From: Bacteroidota bacterium
GTDB lineage: Bacteria > Bacteroidota > Bacteroidia > Chitinophagales > Chitinophagaceae
DNA: 64,000 nt
Direction of reading: 5' to 3'
Assembly: GCA_005798905.1 (NCBI GenBank)
Contig: SYIK01000017.1
Span: forward strand, 45,194 to 109,193
Position 1 is the stretch's first letter; each line of letters starts with the position of its first letter. Shown here piece by piece: positions 43,630 to 52,749 of this stretch. Under the pieces are notes generated by a model. That model saw nothing but the letters and a program-made list of their open reading frames with translations. It was not told where the DNA came from and did no database searches. The position numbers were made by a program, and so were the translations under genes.

Positions 43630-44715
43630 TTATTGAAAAGGAATTTTTACCAATTTTGCTTGAACGGTTTTATCGCGAACTGCGATAAAAATTGTAGCAT
43701 TCAACTGTGCATTTGCTGAATTTACATATCCCATTCCAATTGCTTTTTGTAAGGTTGGCGATTGTGTACCCGAAGTAACATATCCAATTTTTTCGCCTGC
43801 TTCATTTTTTATTTCATAGCCGTGGCGCGGAATTCCTTTTTCAATCATTTCAAAAGCAATCAATTTTCTTTTTACACCTTCCTGTTTTTGTTTTTGTAAT
43901 ATTTCCTTTGCAGTAAATTCTTTTGTGAACTTTGTAATCCATCCCAAACCCGCTTCTAAAGGCGATGCCGTCGCATCAATATCATTTCCATAAAGACAAA
44001 ATCCCATTTCCAAACGAAGCGTATCTCTGGCAGCAAGTCCAATTGGTTTTAAACCTTGTGATGTGCCTACTTCGAAAATTGCGTTCCATATTTTTTCGGC
44101 ATCACCCTCTTTATCTTCAAAATAAATTTCCACTCCGCCAGCACCTGTATATCCTGTAGCACTTATTAAAACATTTTCTACCCCTGCAAATTTTCCTTTT
44201 GCAAATGTGTAATATTTCAAATTCAGAATATCGATTTCTGTAAGTGATTGTAACATTTTTGTTGCGTTCGGACCTTGAATTGCCAACAAACAAGTTTTGT
44301 CGGAGATATTGTGCATCTCCACATTTTTTGTATTGTGTTGTTGAATCCAGTTCCAATCTTTTTCAATGTTGGAAGCATTTACAACCAACATGTACACTTT
44401 ATTTTTTTCGATGCAATAAACTAATAAATCATCTACAATTCCTCCTTCGTTATTTGGCAAACAACTGTATTGCGCTTGACCGTCGGAAAGTTTTGCAGCA
44501 TCGTTTGAAGTAACGAGTTGAATTAAATCCAATGCAAACTCTCCTTTCAAAATAAATTCGCCCATATGGCTTACGTCAAAAATTCCTGCATTTTTTCTTA
44601 CAGCAGCATGTTCGTCGTTGATACCCGAATAGCTGATGGGCATGTTATAGCCAGCAAATTCAGCCATCTTGGCTCCTAACGCAATGTGTTTGTTTGTAAA
44701 TGCAGTTTGCTTCAT
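43630..44715 (-). CDS. gcvT: Glycine cleavage T protein (aminomethyltransferase)
   Basis: GcvT transfers the methylene group of glycine to tetrahydrofolate in the glycine cleavage system. The 361-residue protein has [16 protein letters not shown], the folate-binding motif [12 protein letters not shown], and the Asp-containing segment [13 protein letters not shown]. The C-terminal [19 protein letters not shown] is also conserved. It is a single gene here, with a clear promoter framed by an inverted repeat. The partner genes gcvH and gcvP are not in the window. Confidence 0.96.
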   Translation of the reverse strand: MKQTAFTNKHIALGAKMAEFAGYNMPISYSGINDEHAAVRKNAGIFDVSHMGEFILKGEFALDLIQLVTSNDAAKLSDGQAQYSCLPNNEGGIVDDLLVYCIEKNKVYMLVVNASNIEKDWNWIQQHNTKNVEMHNISDKTCLLAIQGPNATKMLQSLTEIDILNLKYYTFAKGKFAGVENVLISATGYTGAGGVEIYFEDKEGDAEKIWNAIFEVGTSQGLKPIGLAARDTLRLEMGFCLYGNDIDATASPLEAGLGWITKFTKEFTAKEILQKQKQEGVKRKLIAFEMIEKGIPRHGYEIKNEAGEKIGYVTSGTQSPTLQKAIGMGYVNSANAQLNATIFIAVRDKTVQAKLVKIPFQ

Positions 44716-44723
44716 TTCATAAA

Positions 44724-44763
44724 TTAAGAGGGCAAAAGTAACCTCTTAAAATTAGTTCACCAA
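44724..44763 (-). promoter_or_regulatory. gcvT promoter inside an inverted repeat
   Basis: Minus strand: TTGG (44760-44763), 19 bp, TACTTTTG (44733-44740). Two 8-bp arms, TTAAGAGG and CCTCTTAA, exactly flank the -7 box (44724-44731 and 44742-44749). A protein bound there would block RNA polymerase, or the RNA 5' end could form part of a hairpin. This is a strong candidate operator. Confidence 0.55.
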
Positions 44764-44799
44764 TACCGATGTTCGGCAATGAAAAAACTGGTGGCGATT

Positions 44800-46905
44800 T
44801 TAAAATTGAATTAATGGAAAGCCCTGCGTGCCAATAATAAATTCATCAATTTCATCTTGCGGTTTTTCCAACTCTACACTTTCTTTTAGTTTATTCAAAG
44901 GTTGCTTTTCCTCTTTTGCTTCTTCAATTTCTACTTCTTCATTAAAATCGCGATGATTCTTTTTGTGTTTTAATTTAATCCTTTTTTTGGGCCAAATTTT
45001 TTGATGAATAGATGACCCATCCAAATTTTTTAATTCTCCATCCGCACCCATTATATAAATTGAATCTGTGTCCCATTGGTAACGACTGTTGTATTCAATT
45101 TCAATACGTTCTCCATGTTCTCCAAATACACGATGGTTGGACACCATGGTGTGAAGTGAATGCAATACATGCTTTGTTGATTTATCGAATTGTATTTTTT
45201 TGCCAACCGGTATTTGCAATTCCAAATCAACCACTTGGCCTCTGTATTTACTTTTGTTATCAACCAAAAAACCGCTTCCTAAATCCAATTTATTTTCAGA
45301 CACAGCTACGCGGTATTGAATTTTTTTTGCTCTTGCAATTGCGTCGTTAAAATTACTTCCGGCGCTGTATTTTTTTACTTGCAAACGATAAGCAGAATCT
45401 TCACTGACCTTAATATTGAATTTTATGATTTCCAACTTCAAAGAATCTCCTTTTATATCCCAGCCATTCGCATCGTTTTCAAATCCCCAAGGATTATTAA
45501 ATTTTACTTCTGGTTCGGAAACGGTAATCGTCAGTTTATCATTTTTTGGATTTGCTATGGAAATATTTGTATCGTCATGTTCGTAATAACGAATTTCATT
45601 TGAAACACTTGCAACAAAAAGTACCAATGAAACCCAACCCAAAAACCATAGCCCGCCGAATGACCAACCCAAATAACTGTTTTGTGACCGTACATTAAAA
45701 ACACGACGAATAGCCCAAATCATAAATGAAACAATTGGTACGGCAATAAATAAAATCAAAGTACTCCAAGCTAAAGTTTGTTGCCAACCGGTTGACCATA
45801 AAAAATCATTTACTGGCCACCAAACAAAACTGGCATAAAAAACTGCAATCAACAAAACAAAAAGTGTGAATGTGGAAACCCCTGCAATGATTAATAAGAC
45901 CAATTTTAACACAATTCCAATTGCACGAAAAACGCCGCCGAATATTGTTTTAATTACTTGCCCCAGTTCTGAAACAAATGGTTTGCCTTGTTCGTTCGAA
46001 AAAGATTTTGTTTTTTCTCCCAAATTATGCACAGCAGATTTTAAATCCTCGCCCATTTCCTTTGCTTTTTCTTTTACATTTTCTCGAATTTTATTTACAT
46101 CTACTTTTTCGCCACGCATTTCCATTTTTTGATATTCCGATTTTGCATTTGGTAAAACAATCCAAAGAATAATGTAGGTAAATGCAAAAGTTCCGGATAA
46201 AGAACTAAATATTAAATCAGGAAATAAATTTGGAACAATTGTCCACGCTGTTAATTTAAAAAACGATTGAAATAAAAGGGGCACTAAAAAAATAAGTCGA
46301 ATCGTCCAAATTTGCATACCAAAATAAGCTGCCAAGCCCGATGCTACACCACCCAATATTTTCTGTTCAGGATTTCTATGAATTCTATTTCCCAAAAATG
46401 GCTCCTGGTAAGTTTTTGGTAAAACAATCCACAATACGATATAAAGAATGAAAACCCATCCCGAAAAAAATAATATGGCAAATAGAATACGAAGAATAGT
46501 GGGATCGATATTAAAATAGTTGGCAATACCAGAACAAACTCCACCTAACATTTTATCATTTAAATTTCGGTAAAGGCGTTTATTGGGTTGTTCCGTTTTA
46601 TTTTCTGTTTTATTAGTTGTAGTAGTCTGTTCGCCTTCCAGCGCTTCGTCAATGTCCTTCGGATTTCCCATAGAAGCAATTACTTCGTTCATTTCAATTT
46701 CTGTAATTACATCCAACCCTTTGCGAATTTTTTCATTCAACAGTTCGGCAATGCGACTTTCGATATCATTTATAATTTCTGTGCCGTCTTCTTCTTTTTT
46801 AAAATAACTACGAAGACTTTCCAGGTATTTTTTCAACTTTTCATAAGTGGATTCTTCGATCGGGATGATTCGACCAGCAATATTTATATTAATAATTTTT
46901 TCCAT
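44800..46905 (-). CDS. PspC-domain membrane protein
   Basis: A 701-residue membrane protein of the PspC group, which senses or responds to envelope stress. The N-terminal soluble region (about residues 1-100) precedes two PspC domains: KRLYRNLNDKMLGGVCSGIA with ILYIVLWIVLPKT, and IHRNPEQKILGGVASGLAAY with IILWIVLPNA. Four or more transmembrane segments follow, then a long C-terminal region (about residues 460-701) ending in acidic repeats. The start is ATG 46905, because a longer frame (46974) would overlap the upstream PadR gene. It is co-regulated with that regulator, 11 bp upstream. Confidence 0.9.
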   Translation of the reverse strand: MEKIININIAGRIIPIEESTYEKLKKYLESLRSYFKKEEDGTEIINDIESRIAELLNEKIRKGLDVITEIEMNEVIASMGNPKDIDEALEGEQTTTTNKTENKTEQPNKRLYRNLNDKMLGGVCSGIANYFNIDPTILRILFAILFFSGWVFILYIVLWIVLPKTYQEPFLGNRIHRNPEQKILGGVASGLAAYFGMQIWTIRLIFLVPLLFQSFFKLTAWTIVPNLFPDLIFSSLSGTFAFTYIILWIVLPNAKSEYQKMEMRGEKVDVNKIRENVKEKAKEMGEDLKSAVHNLGEKTKSFSNEQGKPFVSELGQVIKTIFGGVFRAIGIVLKLVLLIIAGVSTFTLFVLLIAVFYASFVWWPVNDFLWSTGWQQTLAWSTLILFIAVPIVSFMIWAIRRVFNVRSQNSYLGWSFGGLWFLGWVSLVLFVASVSNEIRYYEHDDTNISIANPKNDKLTITVSEPEVKFNNPWGFENDANGWDIKGDSLKLEIIKFNIKVSEDSAYRLQVKKYSAGSNFNDAIARAKKIQYRVAVSENKLDLGSGFLVDNKSKYRGQVVDLELQIPVGKKIQFDKSTKHVLHSLHTMVSNHRVFGEHGERIEIEYNSRYQWDTDSIYIMGADGELKNLDGSSIHQKIWPKKRIKLKHKKNHRDFNEEVEIEEAKEEKQPLNKLKESVELEKPQDEIDEFIIGTQGFPLIQF

Positions 46906-46916
46906 TTTCTTAAATT

Positions 46917-47255
46917 TTAATTTTGATTGGATTTTTGCGTTAATACATTTACGGCACTTGAAAGATCCTCCCAAGTTTTAGAAAGGTCGGAATAAAATTT
47001 TTCGCCTTTTTCCGTCAATGAAAAATACTTGCGGGGAGGACCCGAATTACTTTCCACCCATCGGTAACCGAGCATTTCTGCATTTTTTAGTCGTGTCAAT
47101 AATGGGTAAAGTGTGCCCTCCAAAATATGTAAATTAGTTGCACGCATTTCATCTACCATATCTCCGGGATAGGCCTCCCCACGGCGTATGATGGAAAGAA
47201 GACAAAACTCCAAAACGCCTTTTCGCATCTGACTTTGTGTGTTTTCTATGTTCAT
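46917..47255 (-). CDS. PadR family transcriptional regulator
   Basis: A 112-residue winged-helix regulator. The PadR phrase is visible: KGVLEFCLLSIIRRGEAYPG, then LHILEGTLYPLLTRLKNAEM and GPPRKYFSLTEKGEKFY. It lies directly upstream of the PspC-domain gene, a pairing common in Bacteroidota, in which PadR controls its own operon in response to envelope stress. The palindrome at 47278-47308 in its promoter is the obvious target. Confidence 0.93.
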   Translation of the reverse strand: MNIENTQSQMRKGVLEFCLLSIIRRGEAYPGDMVDEMRATNLHILEGTLYPLLTRLKNAEMLGYRWVESNSGPPRKYFSLTEKGEKFYSDLSKTWEDLSSAVNVLTQKSNQN

Positions 47256-47274
47256 CGAGCTAAGTTTTATAATG

Positions 47275-47308
47275 CAAATATAGTACTATGTGATACATAG
47301 TACTATAT
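47275..47308 (-). promoter_or_regulatory. PadR operon promoter with perfect 31-bp operator
   Basis: The -7 box TATATTTG (minus strand, 47275-47282) overlaps a perfect inverted repeat (47278-47308): 14-bp arms ATATAGTACTATGT and ACATAGTACTATAT around a GAT spacer. The central ATGT/ACAT halves match the core that PadR proteins typically bind. Autorepression of the PadR-PspC operon is the straightforward reading. Confidence 0.75.
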
Positions 47309-47428
47309 TTTTTTGAAATATTTTTAAAAATAATAGCTTTTGAGAGTTTTACTACTACCTTTAAGTTGGATTGATTGATATTAACTAGCTACTTTGGAGG
47401 GGGCTTTTCCCAAGAAAAAATATAGCTT

Positions 47429-47874
47429 ATGAATTCAAATAAAATATTAAGTTTTTACAAAATTTCTTTCAAGTGTTTAAGATTTATCATAACTTTTATT
47501 ATCGTGGTTGGAGTTTTGTGTTTTAGTTGCAAAAAAATGGTACAAATAATGACGAATACTATGTTAGGTATGAAGTAAAGAGCTCTACAATTTATTATGG
47601 TAGAACACTAAATGTCATATTAAATGCAGAAGGCAACCAAAATAAAAACTTTACAATCAATGCTCGTACGCCTTGGGAAACTGTAATAGGGCCAGTAAAG
47701 AAAGGGTTTGTAGCGAGTTTGACAGTAAGCGAAATAGGAGATAATTATGGGAAGCTTACGTTGCAAACTAAAATTTATGTCAACAAAAATGCAAGTCCAT
47801 TTGCTCTTAAACGAAGTGATGAAAGTAATACACCAAGAACTTATGTTCAATTAAATTACACAATAGACTATTAA
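47429..47874 (+). pseudogene. Frameshifted MmpS-like lipoprotein gene
   Basis: From ATG 47429 the first frame encodes a lipoprotein signal peptide with lipobox LCFSC, then stops. At a run of seven A (47531-47537) the reading must shift by one base to join the downstream frame, which encodes NGTNNDEYYVRYEVKSSTIY through to YVQLNYTIDY at 47874. Eight A would restore a single frame of about 148 residues. The body resembles the MmpS-like beta fold (single strands, NFTINARTPWETVIG). So this is a real one-base frameshift, a sequencing error in a homopolymer, or a phase-variable tract. Confidence 0.7.
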
Positions 47875-47992
47875 TTCCCACACATTTGAACAAGCCATAA
47901 AGTTTTCTTAAGTATAGTACAACAAACAATTAACTTTTTCACTAAAAATAAATTGCAGTATTGATTTATTTTTGTTTTCTAATTAAATCAAA

Positions 47993-49030
47993 TTGAAGAA
48001 AAAAATTAACCAAATCGTTATTGTACTTTTCGTTTTATCGATTTCTTTTTCCTGTACAAGTTCTAAAAATTCGTCTTCAAAAATTCAGTACAATTTTAAA
48101 AGCGAAAACGGCAAACCCGATTTTTCCAATTTAGATTATTGGGCAGCACACCCTTGGAAATGGGATCCATCGGATAGTATTCCCGCTCCTTTTCTTCAAC
48201 AAAAAACAGATTCGCTGGTTGATGTTTTCTTTTTGCATCCCACTATTTACACCGAGAATAAACGATTTGATAAAATCAATGTTGCAATTGATGATGCATA
48301 CAATAACAAAAAAACCGATTACTCATCAATCCTTTATCAAGCAAGTGCATTTAACCAACATGCTCGAATTTTTGCACCACGTTTTCGCGAAGCACATATT
48401 AGTGTTTATTCAATGCAGGATAAAACAATTGCAAAACAAGCGCTCGATTTTGCTTACGAAGATGTTAAAAATGCATTTGAGTTTTACTTGCAAAATAATA
48501 ATAACGGCCGGCCCATTATTATTGCATCGCACAGCCAGGGCTCTACACATGCCTTGCGTTTACTAAAAGATTTTTTTGAAAACACCCCACTTTCAAAACA
48601 ACTCGTTGCTGCTTATGTGGTAGGTATGCCAATTCCTAAAAACTATTTTTCTGTTTTGGAAGTTTGTAAAACTCCTTTGCAAACAAATTGCTTTTGCGGA
48701 TGGAGAACTTATAAAAATGGTTTTGTTCCGGAATTTGTAAAAAAAGGAACTGACGATTCTTGGGTTACCAATCCGCTTAGTTGGGAAATAAATACTGACT
48801 ATGCAAATAAAAAATTAAACGAAGGAGGCATTTTTTATAATTTCAACAAACCCATAAAATCATCTGCCGGTGCAAAAATATTCGGCAATATTCTTTGGGT
48901 GGATAAACCAAAATTTCCGGGAAGTATTTTTTACTTTTCGAAAAATTACCACATTGCCGATATTAATCTTTTTTACACCAACATTCGATCAAATGTAGAA
49001 GCAAGAATTTTTCAGTTTTTAAAACAGTAA
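47993..49030 (+). CDS. DUF3089 family lipoprotein (alpha/beta hydrolase-like)
   Basis: A 345-residue lipoprotein starting at TTG, with signal peptide and lipobox SISFSC. The central segment IIIASHSQGSTHALRLL has the nucleophile elbow of alpha/beta hydrolases (GxSxG variant SHSQG) and fits the DUF3089 family. LVAAYVVGMPIPKNYF follows, as in family members. The substrate is unknown. It stands alone, converging with the lipoprotein gene at 49031. Confidence 0.8.
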   Translation: MKKKINQIVIVLFVLSISFSCTSSKNSSSKIQYNFKSENGKPDFSNLDYWAAHPWKWDPSDSIPAPFLQQKTDSLVDVFFLHPTIYTENKRFDKINVAIDDAYNNKKTDYSSILYQASAFNQHARIFAPRFREAHISVYSMQDKTIAKQALDFAYEDVKNAFEFYLQNNNNGRPIIIASHSQGSTHALRLLKDFFENTPLSKQLVAAYVVGMPIPKNYFSVLEVCKTPLQTNCFCGWRTYKNGFVPEFVKKGTDDSWVTNPLSWEINTDYANKKLNEGGIFYNFNKPIKSSAGAKIFGNILWVDKPKFPGSIFYFSKNYHIADINLFYTNIRSNVEARIFQFLKQ

Positions 49031-49663
49031 TTATTGACTCCGAAAACTCATCAGTCGAGATGTGTCAGAAAAATTTACACCGCCAAATCCGATTGATAAA
49101 ATAGATTCGACGCTTCCAACATTTTTAGCAAAATAATTTTTTCCGTTTCCTGCATTTATATTGCCAAGTGGCGAAGCAATAGAAAGTTGATAGTCCACTT
49201 CAATTACTTTAAAATATTTTTCTCCGTTTACTACTCGTTGCCCCTCTCTTGCGGCAATGGTGTATTTGTGATAATTATTTACACCGCCAACATTTATCGT
49301 ATCCGTCCAGCTTACACCTACCGCTGTATCTTTTAAATAAATAGATTCAACGATTGTAGTAAAAGGAGCGGAAGCACCAATCTGTCTGTAAACACTATTC
49401 AACTTGCTGCGATACAATTTTGTGGTGATACCGCTGGCTCCACCGCTACTTCTTTCAAACGAATAATATTTTTTTGCATTAATAGTTGTATCGTCTCCAA
49501 GCGAAAGAATGGTAAAATTTCCTGTTGCGCTGGAAGTATAGTTCCATTCAGATCCAGCAGAAACAGGTTGATAATCGCCAATAATATTTGCATCAATTTC
49601 TTTTTGACAAGCAACGAAAGTAAAAACAGAAATGACGAATAATGTTAACAACCATTTTTTCAT
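49031..49663 (-). CDS. Lipoprotein of unknown function
   Basis: A 210-residue lipoprotein: MKKWLLTLFVISVFTFVACQ gives the signal and lipobox. The remainder shows beta-rich repeats (YQPVSAGSEWNYTSSATGNF, TINAKKYYSFERSSGG) without a recognised family. The start at 49663 is preferred because a longer frame (49717) would overlap the 3' end of asnS. It lies downstream of asnS on the same strand and may be transcribed with it. Confidence 0.65.
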   Translation of the reverse strand: MKKWLLTLFVISVFTFVACQKEIDANIIGDYQPVSAGSEWNYTSSATGNFTILSLGDDTTINAKKYYSFERSSGGASGITTKLYRSKLNSVYRQIGASAPFTTIVESIYLKDTAVGVSWTDTINVGGVNNYHKYTIAAREGQRVVNGEKYFKVIEVDYQLSIASPLGNINAGNGKNYFAKNVGSVESILSIGFGGVNFSDTSRLMSFRSQ

Positions 49664-49679
49664 AAATAAACAATTAAAT

Positions 49680-51119
49680 TTAAAACTCTGCATTTTTTGG
49701 AGTTCGCGGAAAAGCAATCACATCGCGAATATTTGTCATGCCGGTTACAAACTGAACCATTCTTTCAAAACCAAGCCCGAAACCTGCGTGGGGCACGGTT
49801 CCAAATTTTCTGGTATCTAAATACCACCACAATTCTTTTTCGGGAATATTCATTTCTTTCATTCTTGTTTCCAAGTTTTCCAATCGTTCTTCTCGTTGCG
49901 ATCCACCCACAATTTCTCCAATTCCAGGTGCTAAAATATCCATGGCGGCTACAGTTTTTCCATCATCGTTTTGACGCATATAAAACGCTTTTATCTCTTT
50001 AGGATAATCGCGAAGTATCACCGGTTTTTTAAAATGTTTTTCAACCAAATAACGTTCGTGTTCACTTTGCAAATCCATTCCGAATCCTGTAATTGGATAA
50101 TTGAATTTTTTCTTTTTGTTGTAATTACTTTCTTTTAATATTTCAATGGCTTCGGAATAAGTAATTCTTTCAAAACTGTTGTTGAGAACAAACTCCAGTT
50201 TTTCAATCAAGCCCATCTCGCTTCTTTTATCTTGCGGCAATGCTTTTTCTTCATCGGCTAATCGGGTGGCAAGAAAATCTAAATCTTCGCGATTAAAATC
50301 GATCGCATGTTTTATAATGTATTTAATAAACTCTTCGGCCAAGTTCATATTATCTTCCAAATCGCAAAATGCCATTTCGGGTTCTATCATCCAAAACTCA
50401 GCTAAGTGTCTTGCCGTATTGGAATTCTCGGCACGGAAAGTAGGACCGAATGTATAAATTTCTCCAAGTGCTGTTGCAGCTAATTCTCCTTCCAACTGCC
50501 CGCTAACCGTAAGGTTGGTTGCTCGACCAAAAAAATCTTCTTTGAAATTCACGCTTCCATCTTCACACCTTGGCGTTTTATCAAAAGGCAATGCAGTTAC
50601 TTTAAACATTTCACCGGCACCTTCTGCATCGCTGGCAGTGATGATTGGCGTATGAATATGTACAAATCCTTTTTCGTAAAAAAATTGATGGATTGCAAAT
50701 GCCAAACTATGACGAATGCGAAACACCGAACCAAAAGTGCTGGTTCGAAACCGAAGATGGGCATTCTCTCTTAAAAATTCCAAGCTATGTTTTTTGGGTT
50801 GAAGCGGATATTTTTCTGCATCCGAATCGCCAAAAATTTCTATTGAATTTGTTTTGATTTCTATTTTTTGTCCCTTTCCCAATGATTCCACCACCAAGCC
50901 TTCTACTTTAATTGCGGCAGAAGTGGTGATTCGTTTCAACAACAAATCGTCGTATTTATTTAATTCCAACACAACTTGTAAATTGGTATTGGTGGAACCA
51001 TCGTTTAATGCAATAAATTGATTGTTTCTAAATGTACGCACCCAACCCATCACGGTTACCGATTTACCCACGAAATCCTTTTGAAAAAGTTCTTTAATTC
51101 TGACTCTTGTATTAATCAT
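49680..51119 (-). CDS. asnS: Asparaginyl-tRNA synthetase
   Basis: This enzyme charges tRNA-Asn with asparagine in the cytoplasm. The 479-residue protein has the class-II AsnRS layout: an OB-fold anticodon-binding domain ([20 protein letters not shown]), motif 2 ([20 protein letters not shown]), and motif 3 ([21 protein letters not shown]). The usual closing phrase [15 protein letters not shown] is present, so the gene is complete. A direct asnS implies no need for the transamidation route for Asn-tRNA. Confidence 0.97.
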   Translation of the reverse strand: MINTRVRIKELFQKDFVGKSVTVMGWVRTFRNNQFIALNDGSTNTNLQVVLELNKYDDLLLKRITTSAAIKVEGLVVESLGKGQKIEIKTNSIEIFGDSDAEKYPLQPKKHSLEFLRENAHLRFRTSTFGSVFRIRHSLAFAIHQFFYEKGFVHIHTPIITASDAEGAGEMFKVTALPFDKTPRCEDGSVNFKEDFFGRATNLTVSGQLEGELAATALGEIYTFGPTFRAENSNTARHLAEFWMIEPEMAFCDLEDNMNLAEEFIKYIIKHAIDFNREDLDFLATRLADEEKALPQDKRSEMGLIEKLEFVLNNSFERITYSEAIEILKESNYNKKKKFNYPITGFGMDLQSEHERYLVEKHFKKPVILRDYPKEIKAFYMRQNDDGKTVAAMDILAPGIGEIVGGSQREERLENLETRMKEMNIPEKELWWYLDTRKFGTVPHAGFGLGFERMVQFVTGMTNIRDVIAFPRTPKNAEF

Positions 51120-51283
51120 TTATAATTTTTAAAAAAACAAAGATAATGCCCTCGCTTCTAAAGCACAAGTCAGATTGGAGCTAGTTTTTAGTAATTTTTG
51201 ATTTTCTTCATTTTGCCGTTTATCAATAATTAGTATTGAAAAAATGCTTTTTTTATTTATCTCTGCATAATAAAATTTTAGTT

Positions 51284-52528
51284 ATGAAGCAGGAAATTTT
51301 GTTGAATATTGACAACCCAACGCAACTTGAAAAATTGTACCGTAGTAATAAAACAACTTTCAAGAATGAATTCAACTCGTTGTACCCCGAATTAACCAAC
51401 AGCCCACTTGCTGATTTTTGGCACGAAAGACTGCAAGAAGAAAAAGCAGAAACAACAACTTTCAAAAGTCAAGATTTACGTTTCATAATAATTGCTTCAT
51501 TAATAGCAGGAATGATTGCAAACCTTCATAGAATATTAAATATAGAACCGGATCTTTTTTTCCAAAGAAATTTGGGATTTATTGTATTGCCTTTGTTGAG
51601 TGTTTATTTTATTTGGAAAAACAAACTTTCTTCTGGCAAAACAATAGTTGCATTTGTTGCAACTCTACTTGCTGTAGTTTTCATAAACCTTTTGCCAGTA
51701 AATGATAAAAGTGACACGCTGACTTTAGCCTGCATTCACTTGCCCATTTTTTTATGGATGATTTTAGGATTTTGCTTTGCAGGAAACGATACAAATGATT
51801 ACAGTAAACGACTTGGCTTTTTAAGATTCAATGGCGACTTTGTTGTATTCACTGCTATTTTATTGATTTCCGGCGGCATACTCACTGGTGTTTCAGTTGG
51901 GCTTTTTGAAATCATTGGAATTAATCTTAGAGATATTCATATAGAATATATTATCAGCTTCGGACTTCCATCGGCATTAATTGTTTCAACTTATGTCGTT
52001 CAAGAAAAACCACAATTGGTAAATATGATATCGCCTTTGATTGCAAAAATATTTAGCCCGTTGGTATTGGTTACATTAGTTATTTATTTATCAGCAATTA
52101 TTACAACGGGAAAAGACCCTTACAACGACCGAGAATTTTTAATGACTTTTAATGTTTTGATAATTGGTGTAATGGCAATCATCTTTTTTTCTGTTGCTGA
52201 AACTGCAAATAAAAACGAAACACAAATTGGTCGTTTTATTTTGCTGGCGCTTTCTACCATTACAGTTATCATAAACGGAATTGCACTTTCTGCAATTTTA
52301 TTCCGAATTTCAGAATGGGGAATTACACCAAACAGAATTGCTGTTTTGGGTGCAAATATTTTAATGCTTGCCAATTTGCTCAATACTACTTTCCGACTTT
52401 TTAAAAGTGTTAGTTCAAAATCAGACATTGACGAAGTAGAAAATTCAATTGCTAAGTTTTTACCCGTTTATGCTGTATGGATAATTATTGTAACCTTTAT
52501 TTTCCCGTTTTTATTTGGTTTTAAGTAG
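51284..52528 (+). CDS. DUF4153 family membrane protein
   Basis: A membrane protein of about 414 residues from ATG 51284 (MKQEILLNIDNPTQLEKLYR). The longer TTG frame from 51236 adds 16 hydrophobic residues and is less likely. An N-terminal soluble stretch of about 60 residues is followed by some ten or more transmembrane helices. The pattern fits the DUF4153 family of unknown function. It is a single gene between asnS and rho. Confidence 0.75.
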   Translation: MKQEILLNIDNPTQLEKLYRSNKTTFKNEFNSLYPELTNSPLADFWHERLQEEKAETTTFKSQDLRFIIIASLIAGMIANLHRILNIEPDLFFQRNLGFIVLPLLSVYFIWKNKLSSGKTIVAFVATLLAVVFINLLPVNDKSDTLTLACIHLPIFLWMILGFCFAGNDTNDYSKRLGFLRFNGDFVVFTAILLISGGILTGVSVGLFEIIGINLRDIHIEYIISFGLPSALIVSTYVVQEKPQLVNMISPLIAKIFSPLVLVTLVIYLSAIITTGKDPYNDREFLMTFNVLIIGVMAIIFFSVAETANKNETQIGRFILLALSTITVIINGIALSAILFRISEWGITPNRIAVLGANILMLANLLNTTFRLFKSVSSKSDIDEVENSIAKFLPVYAVWIIIVTFIFPFLFGFK

Positions 52529-52578
52529 AAAAAATATTCTTTAGAAACCGTTTAGGGCAAATTCTATTTTTCAAAATT

Positions 52579-52608
52579 TTTGGTTTTGAAAAAATTCTCG
52601 TATTCTTG
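52579..52608 (+). promoter_or_regulatory. Candidate rho promoter
   Basis: TTTG (52579-52582), 18 bp, TATTCTTG (52601-52608): one mismatch in the -7 box. It leaves a leader of about 135 nt before rho. Long rho leaders are common where Rho controls its own synthesis. Confidence 0.5.
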
Positions 52609-52749
52609 CAATAGAAAGAGGCTGATAAACACAGTTCTTCTGTTCTTTAAAAGGCATTTACCCGCCGATTTCACTCAAAATAAATTTCAAAAATTTTTCT
52701 TTTTTCAAGATTTTGCAACTTCAACTCGTGATTAACTTAAGCTTTTACT

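Noticed and set aside
47527..47874. Independent small gene starting at TTG 47527 (115 residues)
   Set aside because: Its first codon lies inside the lipobox codons of the upstream frame, and the frame continues a lipoprotein that starts at 47429. A one-base frameshift explains both halves better than a separate gene.
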